A DNA stretch of 11,906 bases from Oscillospiraceae bacterium (lineage in GTDB: Bacteria > Bacillota > Clostridia > Oscillospirales > UBA929), in NCBI GenBank assembly GCA_031271525.1, contig JAISVO010000014.1:1-11906 (forward strand). The letters are read 5' to 3'. Every line of letters begins with the position of its first letter. Position 1 is the first letter of the stretch. A model generated the notes under the pieces. It saw only the letters and a list, made by a program, of their open reading frames with translations, made no database searches and was not told the DNA's origin. Below are positions 5,793 through 11,906 of this stretch, piece after piece. The position numbers and the translations under genes are program-made.

Positions 5793-7067
5793 ATGCCAAG
5801 GGACGAACGTAGACAGGTACGCTGCAATTTTTGCGGCAAGCATCAGGACCAAGTGCGCCGATTGATTGCCGGACCAAGTGCCTGTATATGCAACGAATGT
5901 GTGCAGCTCTGCCTTACCATCTTGGAGGATGGCGGGGAGCGGAGCTCGAGCGTGTCGGCGCAGACCGACACCCTGAAGCGCCCTCATGAGATCCGCGCCA
6001 TGCTGGATGAGTATGTCGTCGGTCAGGAGAACGCGAAAATCGCTTTGGCGGTCGCCGTGTACAACCACTATAAGCGGATATACTGCGCGGACAGCGAGAA
6101 CGATGTCGAGCTGCAGAAGAGCAACATCCTGATGCTAGGCCCCACCGGCTGCGGGAAGACGCACTTCGCGTCCACCTTGGCGAAGATACTCAACGTACCC
6201 TTCGCTATTGCCGACGCCACCACCCTGACCGAGGCGGGCTATGTGGGCGAAGACGTTGAAAACATCCTCCTCCGCCTGATTCAGGCGGCGGACCACGACA
6301 TCGAGCGGGCCGAGCGGGGGATCATCTATATCGACGAGCTGGACAAAATTGCCCGGAAGAGCGAGAACGTGTCGATCACCCGGGATGTCTCGGGCGAGGG
6401 TGTCCAGCAGGCGCTTTTGAAGATTCTGGAGGGTACGGTGGCGAACGTGCCGCCGTCCGGGGGGCGGAAGCATCCCCATCAGGACTTCCTCCAAATCAAC
6501 ACGGCAAACATCCTGTGTATCTGCGGCGGCGCCTGCGACGGCATCGAGAAGATTGTCGAAAACCGGCGGGGCAAACAGAGCATGGGCTTCTCGGGTAATG
6601 TCGAGAGCAAGAAGAGCCGGGACCTTACCTCGTCCCTGCGGGATGTTACCCCCCACGATCTGCTGAAGTACGGGATTATTCCCGAGCTGGTGGGCCGGCT
6701 GCCGATCATCGCGCCGCTGGGGCAACTGAAGCGGGAGGAACTCATCTCGATCCTCACCGAGCCGAAGAATGCCCTTGTCAAGCAATATAAAAAACTGTTC
6801 GAGTTGGACGGCGTCGTGCTGGAATTCGAGGACGACGCCCTGCGCGAGGTTGCCGACATCGCCTATGACCGCGGTATCGGCGCTCGGGGTTTGCGGGCCG
6901 TTATCGAGTCGGTGATGACCGACGTGATGTACACCGTTCCAATGGATCCCTCAATCGAGAAGGTGGTCGTTACCCGGGAGACGATCCGGGACAAGGCGGG
7001 ACCCCTGCTGACCCGGGACCCCGAGCTGCAGGCGCGTATCTCGGCGCTTCCCAACCGCGTGGGTTGA
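5793..7067 (+). CDS. clpX: ATP-dependent Clp protease ATP-binding subunit ClpX
   Basis: AAA+ hexamer that recognises, unfolds and translocates substrates into ClpP. The chosen ATG gives 424 residues, the standard ClpX length. It is preceded by AAAGGA (5781-5786) and yields the family N-terminus with the zinc-binding domain: Cys11, Cys14, Cys33 and Cys36. The frame is open further upstream, to an ATG at 5622, but that part overlaps clpP and has no ClpX similarity. Walker A is GPTGCGKT (116-123), with Cys120 where Ser is common. The pore loop is GYVG (149-152) and Walker B is IIYIDE (177-182). The ClpP-docking loop reads MGF (264-266) instead of the commoner IGF, a conservative change. IPELVGRLP and the sensor-2 GIGARGLRA are present. 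lon begins 2 nt after the stop. Confidence 0.97.
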   Translation: MPRDERRQVRCNFCGKHQDQVRRLIAGPSACICNECVQLCLTILEDGGERSSSVSAQTDTLKRPHEIRAMLDEYVVGQENAKIALAVAVYNHYKRIYCADSENDVELQKSNILMLGPTGCGKTHFASTLAKILNVPFAIADATTLTEAGYVGEDVENILLRLIQAADHDIERAERGIIYIDELDKIARKSENVSITRDVSGEGVQQALLKILEGTVANVPPSGGRKHPHQDFLQINTANILCICGGACDGIEKIVENRRGKQSMGFSGNVESKKSRDLTSSLRDVTPHDLLKYGIIPELVGRLPIIAPLGQLKREELISILTEPKNALVKQYKKLFELDGVVLEFEDDALREVADIAYDRGIGARGLRAVIESVMTDVMYTVPMDPSIEKVVVTRETIRDKAGPLLTRDPELQARISALPNRVG

Positions 7068-7068
7068 G

Positions 7069-9357
7069 ATGCGGTACCCGATGATCGCCCTTCGCGGGCT
7101 GACGGTTTTCCCCAAAATGTATATCCACTTCGATATAGGGCGGAGCAAGTCGGTGCGCGCGCTGGACGAGGCCGCCCGGCATGACCAGACGGTGTTCTTG
7201 GTGGCGCAGAAGGACATGCGGACAAACGACCCGCAGAAGAAGGACCTCTATACGGTGGGTACTCTGTCGGTTCTGCGGCAGATCATCCGTCTGCCGGGGG
7301 ACAGCGTCCGGGTTCTTGTCGAGGGAGCGCAGCGCGCAGCCCTCCTCGCGGTATACGAAGAAGAGAACTGCACCTGTGCCGAGGTGGAGCCGCTCCGGGA
7401 GACAGGCGCTCTGACCCGGCAGACCGAAGCGTTTCTGCGCGAGATCAAGGACTTGTTTGAAGAGTATTCTGCCTTGGTGCCGAGGCTCTCGCCCGAGGTT
7501 TTAATCAACGTCCAAGCGGCGGAGGATGCCGGCTACCTGACCGACTATATCGCCCAGCATGTCCCGGTGAAACCGGCGGAGAAACAGGCGATTCTGGAAG
7601 CTGTCCGCCCGGTCAAACGGCTGGAGAAGCTGTATGCCATCTTGGCGCATGAGGTGGAGATTCTCTCGATCGAGAGCGATCTGCACGAGAGACTGCGGGA
7701 TCGTTTGGCGAAGAACCAGAAGGACTATTACCTCCGGGAACAGATGAAGGCGATTCGGAGCGAACTGGGCGAGTCGGACGACGGCGAGTCGGACGGCTAC
7801 ATCGCAAAGATCGAGTCGCTCAAGCTGCCACAGGAGATCAGCGCCAAGCTGACGAAGGACGCGCGCCGCCTTGCCGGGCAGCCGTCCGAGTCCCATGAGT
7901 CGGCAGTGTTGCGGAACTATCTTGATACCTGCCTGTCCCTGCCGTGGCACACCCGGACGAAGGATCGTCTGGATGTCGCCGCCGCGAAGCGGATTCTGGA
8001 TAAAGACCACGCGGGTTTGGAAAAGGTCAAGGAGCGGATATTGGAGTTCCTCGCGGTGAAGAAGCTCGCGCCCGAGCTGAAGGGGCAGATCCTCTGCCTT
8101 GTCGGTCCTCCCGGGGTGGGGAAGACATCCGTCGCGATCTCAATGGCGCGGGCGATGGGGCGGAAGCTTGCCCGCCTGTCGCTTGGCGGCGTGCGGGATG
8201 AAGCCGACATCCGGGGCCACCGGAAGACGTATATCGGCGCGATGCCGGGCCGGATCATCAACGCGGTCCGTCAGGCGGGGAGCAAAAACGCCGTCATTTT
8301 GCTGGATGAAGTGGACAAACTGGGCGCGGACAGCCGGGGCGATCCGTCGGCGGCACTTTTAGAGGTGCTGGATCCGGAGCAAAACACTTCTTTCCGCGAC
8401 CATTTTCTCGAAATTCCCTTTGATTTATCTGATATACTGTTTATCACCACGGCGAACACCACGGCGACCATCCCCCGCCCCCTGCTCGACCGGATGGAAG
8501 TGCTGGAGCTGACCAGTTACACCGACGAGGAAAAGATGAGTATCGCGAAGCGGCACCTCATCCCAAAGCAGATGAAGAAGCACGGGGTTTCGCCCAAGAT
8601 GCTGGCCTTCTCGCCGGGGGGGCTTCGGGACATCATCGCGGGCTACACCCGGGAAGCCGGAGTACGGGTGCTGGAGCGCCAAATCGCGGCGGTTTGCCGC
8701 AAACGCGCGAAGAACTACGCCGAGGGCGTGACGGAGAAAATCACCGTCACGGCGTTGAACCTTCCCGAGTTTTTGGGGATCCGTAAGTACCGCCCCGAGC
8801 GTGATTTGGGGCAGCCCGAGGTGGGCTTGGTTTGCGGGCTCGCGTGGACGCCGGTGGGCGGGGAAGTGCTGGAGGTCGAAGCGGGCGTCTCGGAAGGGAG
8901 TGGCAAGATCGAGCTGACCGGGAATCTCGGCGATATCATGAAGGAGAGCGCGAAAGCCGCCTTTACCTGCCTTCGGGGACGCGCCGGCGTTTTCGGGATC
9001 GACAAGGATTTCTATAAGAACCGGGACATACACCTGCATTGTCCCGAGGGCGCGATTCCCAAGGACGGACCGTCCGCGGGCGTCACAATGACTGTCGCGA
9101 TGGTCTCCGCCCTGACCGGACGTCCCGTTCGGCGGGATGTCGCGATGACGGGGGAGATCACCCTCCGGGGGCGGGTTCTTCCGATCGGCGGCTTGAAAGA
9201 GAAGACAATGGCGGCGTTCCGCGCCGGGATCAAGAACATCATTATCCCGGCGGAGAACGAACGGAACATGGAGGAGATCGACCCCACGGTGCGGAACGCC
9301 CTGCGGTTTGTCCTAGTAAGCGACATCGATACCGTCTTAAAGGAATCCCTGCTGTGA
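7069..9357 (+). CDS. lon: ATP-dependent protease Lon (LonA type)
   Basis: Homo-oligomeric AAA+ serine protease that degrades misfolded and specific regulatory proteins in the cytosol. At 762 residues it is slightly shorter than most LonA (about 780). The N-terminal substrate-binding domain (MIALRGLTVFPKMYIHFDIGR onward) runs to about residue 200, followed by a coiled-coil region (DYYLREQMKAIRSELGE). Walker A is GPPGVGKT (346-353) and Walker B is ILLDEVDK (410-417). The proteolytic domain has the Ser-Lys dyad: Ser669 in PKDGPSAG and Lys712 in PIGGLKEK. No strong Shine-Dalgarno precedes the ATG, which lies 2 nt after the clpX stop, so translation probably depends on coupling. The 3' end overlaps engB by 4 nt. 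An AT-rich patch with uncommon codons lies at about 8400-8445. Confidence 0.97.
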   Translation: MRYPMIALRGLTVFPKMYIHFDIGRSKSVRALDEAARHDQTVFLVAQKDMRTNDPQKKDLYTVGTLSVLRQIIRLPGDSVRVLVEGAQRAALLAVYEEENCTCAEVEPLRETGALTRQTEAFLREIKDLFEEYSALVPRLSPEVLINVQAAEDAGYLTDYIAQHVPVKPAEKQAILEAVRPVKRLEKLYAILAHEVEILSIESDLHERLRDRLAKNQKDYYLREQMKAIRSELGESDDGESDGYIAKIESLKLPQEISAKLTKDARRLAGQPSESHESAVLRNYLDTCLSLPWHTRTKDRLDVAAAKRILDKDHAGLEKVKERILEFLAVKKLAPELKGQILCLVGPPGVGKTSVAISMARAMGRKLARLSLGGVRDEADIRGHRKTYIGAMPGRIINAVRQAGSKNAVILLDEVDKLGADSRGDPSAALLEVLDPEQNTSFRDHFLEIPFDLSDILFITTANTTATIPRPLLDRMEVLELTSYTDEEKMSIAKRHLIPKQMKKHGVSPKMLAFSPGGLRDIIAGYTREAGVRVLERQIAAVCRKRAKNYAEGVTEKITVTALNLPEFLGIRKYRPERDLGQPEVGLVCGLAWTPVGGEVLEVEAGVSEGSGKIELTGNLGDIMKESAKAAFTCLRGRAGVFGIDKDFYKNRDIHLHCPEGAIPKDGPSAGVTMTVAMVSALTGRPVRRDVAMTGEITLRGRVLPIGGLKEKTMAAFRAGIKNIIIPAENERNMEEIDPTVRNALRFVLVSDIDTVLKESLL
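8430..8438 (+). promoter_or_regulatory. Extended -10-like element inside lon
   Basis: TGATATACT (TG at 8430-8431, TATACT at 8433-8438) is a good extended -10, close to the TGATATAGT found upstream of tig. It lies in a local AT-rich patch of lon whose codons (TTA, TCT, ATA) are uncommon in the surrounding sequence. No convincing -35 is present at 16-18 nt (GAAATT is the nearest). It could be an internal promoter feeding engB and lysA, or simply chance in the codons for DLSDILF. Confidence 0.2.
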
Positions 9358-9953
9358 CGGCGCGGTTCGTCGCGTCGGCCGCCCGGGAGGAGCAGTTTAT
9401 CCGGGACGGGAAGCAGGTTGTCGTCTTCGCGGGCCGCTCCAACGTCGGCAAGAGCTCGGTCATCAACCTCCTCACCGGGGTGAGGAACTTGGCGAAGGTC
9501 GGAAAATCCCCCGGGAAGACGGCGCATGTCAATTACTTCGCGATCGACGAGACGCTTTACTTCGCGGACCTCCCCGGCTACGGCTACGCGAAAGTCTCCC
9601 ACGCCGAGAAACTGCGCTGGGCTGCGCTGTTGGAAGCCTTTTTTGCGAAACCGGAGAACATCACGTTCGGCGTGCTGGTCACTGACGCGCGGCACAAGCC
9701 GACGGCGCTGGACCTCCAGATGGCGGGGCTGTTCCGTCAGGCGGGGATCCCCTTCCTTACGATCGCGAACAAGGTGGATAAGTTGAAAGCAACGCAGGTC
9801 CGGCCGTCGCTGGAACAGATTGCGGAGACGCTGGAGCTGACCCGGCTTCCGCTCCCGGTTTCGGGGGAGACGGGTACCGGGAAGCAGGAAGTGCTACGGG
9901 CGATCTATCGAGAACTATCGGAGGGCAGGAAGAATGGAACGCCTGAGCAATGA
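9354..9953 (+). CDS. engB: Ribosome biogenesis GTPase EngB (YsxC/YihA)
   Basis: Essential GTPase of the TrmE-Era-EngA family needed for late assembly of the 50S subunit. The GTG start gives 199 residues, the usual size. It is preceded by AAAGGA (9339-9344) and overlaps the lon stop as GTGA. The frame is open far upstream inside lon, but that part has no EngB character. The N-terminus ARFVASAAREEQF precedes G1 GRSNVGKSS (27-35). G2 lies in KSPGKTAHVNYF (51-62), G3 is DLPGYGYAK (72-79), G4 is NKVDK (138-142) where many EngB have TKxDK, and G5 is SGETG (169-173). The lon-engB order is the same as lonA-ysxC in Bacillus. The end overlaps lysA by 20 nt in another frame. Confidence 0.95.
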   Translation: MTARFVASAAREEQFIRDGKQVVVFAGRSNVGKSSVINLLTGVRNLAKVGKSPGKTAHVNYFAIDETLYFADLPGYGYAKVSHAEKLRWAALLEAFFAKPENITFGVLVTDARHKPTALDLQMAGLFRQAGIPFLTIANKVDKLKATQVRPSLEQIAETLELTRLPLPVSGETGTGKQEVLRAIYRELSEGRKNGTPEQ

Positions 9954-11214
9954 AGGACGCTTAACTCTTGGCGGCGCGGATGTCGCGGCGCTCGCGGCCG
10001 TCTACGGAACTCCTCTTTACCTGATGGACGAGGACGCCATTCGGCAAAACTGCCGGGCTTTCGCCTCGGCGCTCGCGGATGCCTATCCGGGGGACGGGCA
10101 TGTCGCCTACGCCAGTAAAGCCTTTTGCTGCACACAAATGGCGCGGATCCTCAAGGAGGAGGGCTTGCTCGGCGACGTCGCTTCGGGCGGCGAACTCCTT
10201 ACCGTCCTCAAGGGCGGAGTATCCCCCGACGGGATTATCTTTCATGGGAACAACAAAACCGAAGGGGAACTGCGGTACGCGATTGAGAACAGAATCCGCC
10301 GGATTGTCGTCAACGGGCCGGAGGAACTTTCCATGATCTCCCGAATTGCCGGTGAATTGTCTGCAACCGCAAGCGTATCGATCCGACTCTCGCCGGGGAT
10401 CACTATCGACGCGCATTCGGCGGTCCAGACAAGCAAGCTAGACAGCAAATTCGGTGTTCCGATCGAAACGGGCGGGGCGATGGACGCCGTCAAGCTCGCG
10501 CTCTCTCTCCCAAACCTGTTTCTGGCGGGGATTCACTGCCACCTCGGTTCCCCGGTGACCGAAACCGAGCCGTACCGGATGGCGGCGGACATCATGCTGG
10601 AGTTCAGCGCAAAAGTGCGGGACGAACTGGGCGTTACCCTCGGTGAGCTCAACCTTGGCGGCGGTTTCGCGGCGCAATACCTGCCCGAACAGACGGTCAA
10701 GCCGATTGAAGAGTACGTCTCGGTCATCGCGGAAGCCGTACAGGCCGCGGCGAAGCGGCATAAACTCCCCCTTCCGGAGCTTGTTATCGAGCCGGGGCGG
10801 CGGATCGTCGCCGACGCCGGGTTGACTGTCTACACCGTCGGCAGCGTCAAGGTAATCCCCGGTGTCCGCACCTATGTCTCGGTGGACGGAGGCTTGCCCG
10901 ACAACCCCCGCTATATGCTCTATGGGTCAAAGTACACGATCACCCTCCCCGAAAGGGCGTCGGAGCTGAAAACAGAAACGATCGCCCTCGCCGGGCGGTG
11001 CTGTGAGAACGAATTGCTGGGAATCGATATGCGGATCCAGCCGGTGAAGCCGGGGGACAAACTCGCAGTCCTGCACACCGGCGCGTATAACTATTCGATG
11101 GCGTCGCATTATAACCGTGTACCCAAGCCGCCGGTCGTCATGCTGCGGGGCGGAAAGCCCTTCGTGGCGGTTCGGCGCGAGACTTGGGAAGACGTTTCCG
11201 ACAGGGACGTATAA
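9934..11214 (+). CDS. lysA: Diaminopimelate decarboxylase
   Basis: PLP-dependent, fold III (alanine racemase-like) decarboxylase that converts meso-diaminopimelate to L-lysine, the last step of the pathway. At 426 residues the length is normal. The PLP lysine is Lys62 in VAYASKAF. HCHLGS (201-206), NLGGGF (240-245) and EPGRRIV (286-292) form the phosphate-binding and barrel motifs. Tyr385 in GAYNYSMASHYNR is the usual C-terminal tyrosine. The active-site cysteine segment reads GRCCENELLG (354-363). Most LysA have C-E-S-x-D here, so Ser is Asn and Asp is Leu. The ATG lies 20 nt inside engB, with GGAGGG (9920-9925) and AGGA (9927-9930) upstream. Related fold III decarboxylases (ornithine, arginine) are less likely, given the overall motif set and length. 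Confidence 0.9.
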   Translation: MERLSNEGRLTLGGADVAALAAVYGTPLYLMDEDAIRQNCRAFASALADAYPGDGHVAYASKAFCCTQMARILKEEGLLGDVASGGELLTVLKGGVSPDGIIFHGNNKTEGELRYAIENRIRRIVVNGPEELSMISRIAGELSATASVSIRLSPGITIDAHSAVQTSKLDSKFGVPIETGGAMDAVKLALSLPNLFLAGIHCHLGSPVTETEPYRMAADIMLEFSAKVRDELGVTLGELNLGGGFAAQYLPEQTVKPIEEYVSVIAEAVQAAAKRHKLPLPELVIEPGRRIVADAGLTVYTVGSVKVIPGVRTYVSVDGGLPDNPRYMLYGSKYTITLPERASELKTETIALAGRCCENELLGIDMRIQPVKPGDKLAVLHTGAYNYSMASHYNRVPKPPVVMLRGGKPFVAVRRETWEDVSDRDV

Positions 11215-11232
11215 GGAGGGGAAAGCGGATTG
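11215..11232 (+). promoter_or_regulatory. Shine-Dalgarno and TTG start of the M50 protease
   Basis: GGAGGG (11215-11220) immediately follows the lysA stop and lies 9 nt before TTG (11230-11232). This TTG is the only start that keeps the whole first membrane helix. The first in-frame ATG (11305) would cut it off seven codons before the HExxH motif. The site therefore decides the start. Confidence 0.7.
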
Positions 11233-11906
11233 CTGATCAATATCATTTCACAGCGGCTGCCGATCGGTCAGACGGTCATCGAGATATTCGTCGTCGTTTT
11301 GGCGATGATGGTCAACTTTATCATCCATGAGATGGCGCACGGCTGGGCGGCGTACGCTCTGGGGGATCCCACGGCAAAGAACGACGGACGCCTGAGCTTC
11401 AACCCGATGAAGCACATTGATCCCTTTGGCGCGCTGTTGATTCTTCTGGCGGGGTTCGGCTGGGCGAAGCCGGTGATGGTCAACCCCCGCTTCTTCGATA
11501 AACCCAAGCGGGACATGGCGCTGACGTCGCTCGCCGGGCCGATGAGCAACTTCCTGCTGGCGTTCATCGCAGTGGGCTTGATGCGCCTCTTTCCCATTGA
11601 CACTGCGGTGACCTACATCACCAGCGCTTCGCCCACCGTCCTCTCGGTGCTGTATAGCCTAGTCTTCAACATAGCGTTGATCAATATCGGCTTGGGTCTC
11701 TTCAACCTGATCCCGATCCCGCCGCTGGACGGGTCCAAGGTACTCGGCGCGTTCCTGCCGGACCGCCTGTATTGGCGGTTTATGCAGATCGAGCGGTATG
11801 GTATGTTCGTCCTCGCCGGGCTGCTAATGCTGAGCCGCTCCGGATACTTGGATGTTTTCGGCTTCATTGGGGCCATGCGGAACGGCATCCTCAGCGTCTT
11901 TGCCCG
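11230..11906 (+). CDS. Site-2 protease family (M50) membrane metalloprotease, 3' end missing
   Basis: Small intramembrane zinc protease of the M50/YwhC-like type; 225 codons are visible and the frame is still open at the window edge. The zinc site HEMAH (33-37) sits at the end of the first hydrophobic segment (about 16-32). DGRLSFNPMKHIDPFG (52-67) and NPRFFDKPKRD (85-95) are typical of this subfamily. AGPMSNFLLAF (102-112) begins another membrane segment. NLIPIPPLDGSK (159-170) supplies the third zinc ligand, Asp167. Hydrophobic segments are also seen at about 137-161 and 191-201. Position after lysA fits Oscillospirales genomes, where scpA/scpB often follow; that cannot be seen here. Its substrate is unknown. 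It is not obviously SpoIVFB, although it shares the same catalytic motifs. Confidence 0.88.
   Translation, partial: MLINIISQRLPIGQTVIEIFVVVLAMMVNFIIHEMAHGWAAYALGDPTAKNDGRLSFNPMKHIDPFGALLILLAGFGWAKPVMVNPRFFDKPKRDMALTSLAGPMSNFLLAFIAVGLMRLFPIDTAVTYITSASPTVLSVLYSLVFNIALINIGLGLFNLIPIPPLDGSKVLGAFLPDRLYWRFMQIERYGMFVLAGLLMLSRSGYLDVFGFIGAMRNGILSVFA

Noticed and set aside
9039..9353. Open frame upstream of engB that would extend EngB by 105 residues inside lon
   Set aside because: The extension is Arg/Gly/Asp-rich frame-shadow sequence of lon. The EngB fold begins at the GTG at 9354, which has its own Shine-Dalgarno.

Overview
The window is a dense, GC-rich (about 60% by eye) stretch of bacterial core chromosome. 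Eleven genes all lie on the + strand, and the last runs off the right edge. Gene content and order point to a Firmicutes/Clostridia chromosome, most likely a high-GC member of the Oscillospirales. The block tlyA-nadK-argR-recN is the usual clostridial arrangement, lon is followed by engB as in Bacillota, and lysA is followed by a small site-2 protease of the kind often found next to scpA/scpB. This taxonomic call rests on synteny and protein style, not on a marker gene. No mobile element, CRISPR array, tRNA or rRNA was seen.

Layout. (1) Positions 4-3694: tlyA (S4/FtsJ rRNA methyltransferase), nadK (NAD kinase), argR (arginine repressor) and recN (DNA repair SMC-like ATPase). They are packed with a 4-nt overlap or gaps of 3-11 nt. 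(2) Positions 3695-3745: an AT-rich junction holding the best promoter candidate of the window, an extended -10. (3) Positions 3746-9357: a protein quality-control block of trigger factor, ClpP, ClpX and Lon. Trigger factor meets nascent chains at the ribosome, ClpXP unfolds and degrades tagged proteins, and Lon degrades misfolded proteins. (4) Positions 9354-11214: engB (GTPase for 50S assembly) and lysA (diaminopimelate decarboxylase, last step to lysine), joined to lon by overlaps of 4 and 20 nt. (5) Positions 11230-11906: an incomplete M50 membrane metalloprotease with a TTG start.

Translation looks strongly coupled throughout. There are overlaps at tlyA/nadK, tig/clpP, lon/engB and engB/lysA, and a 1-nt gap at clpX/lon. 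No intrinsic terminator was found, so the window probably carries one or two long transcripts.

Most of the window is ordinary housekeeping sequence. The observation most worth checking is at the tig/clpP junction. An in-frame A_AAA_AAA heptamer in the lysine-rich tail of trigger factor is followed at once by a 6-bp GC hairpin. The -1 frame from there is open, through a glycine-rich linker, straight into clpP. A low-level trigger factor-ClpP fusion by -1 frameshifting is therefore possible on paper. Other points of interest are the replacement of spoIVB/spo0A by tig downstream of recN, an AT-rich promoter-like patch inside lon, a G8 run encoding the RecN signature motif, and a few off-consensus residues in NadK and LysA.
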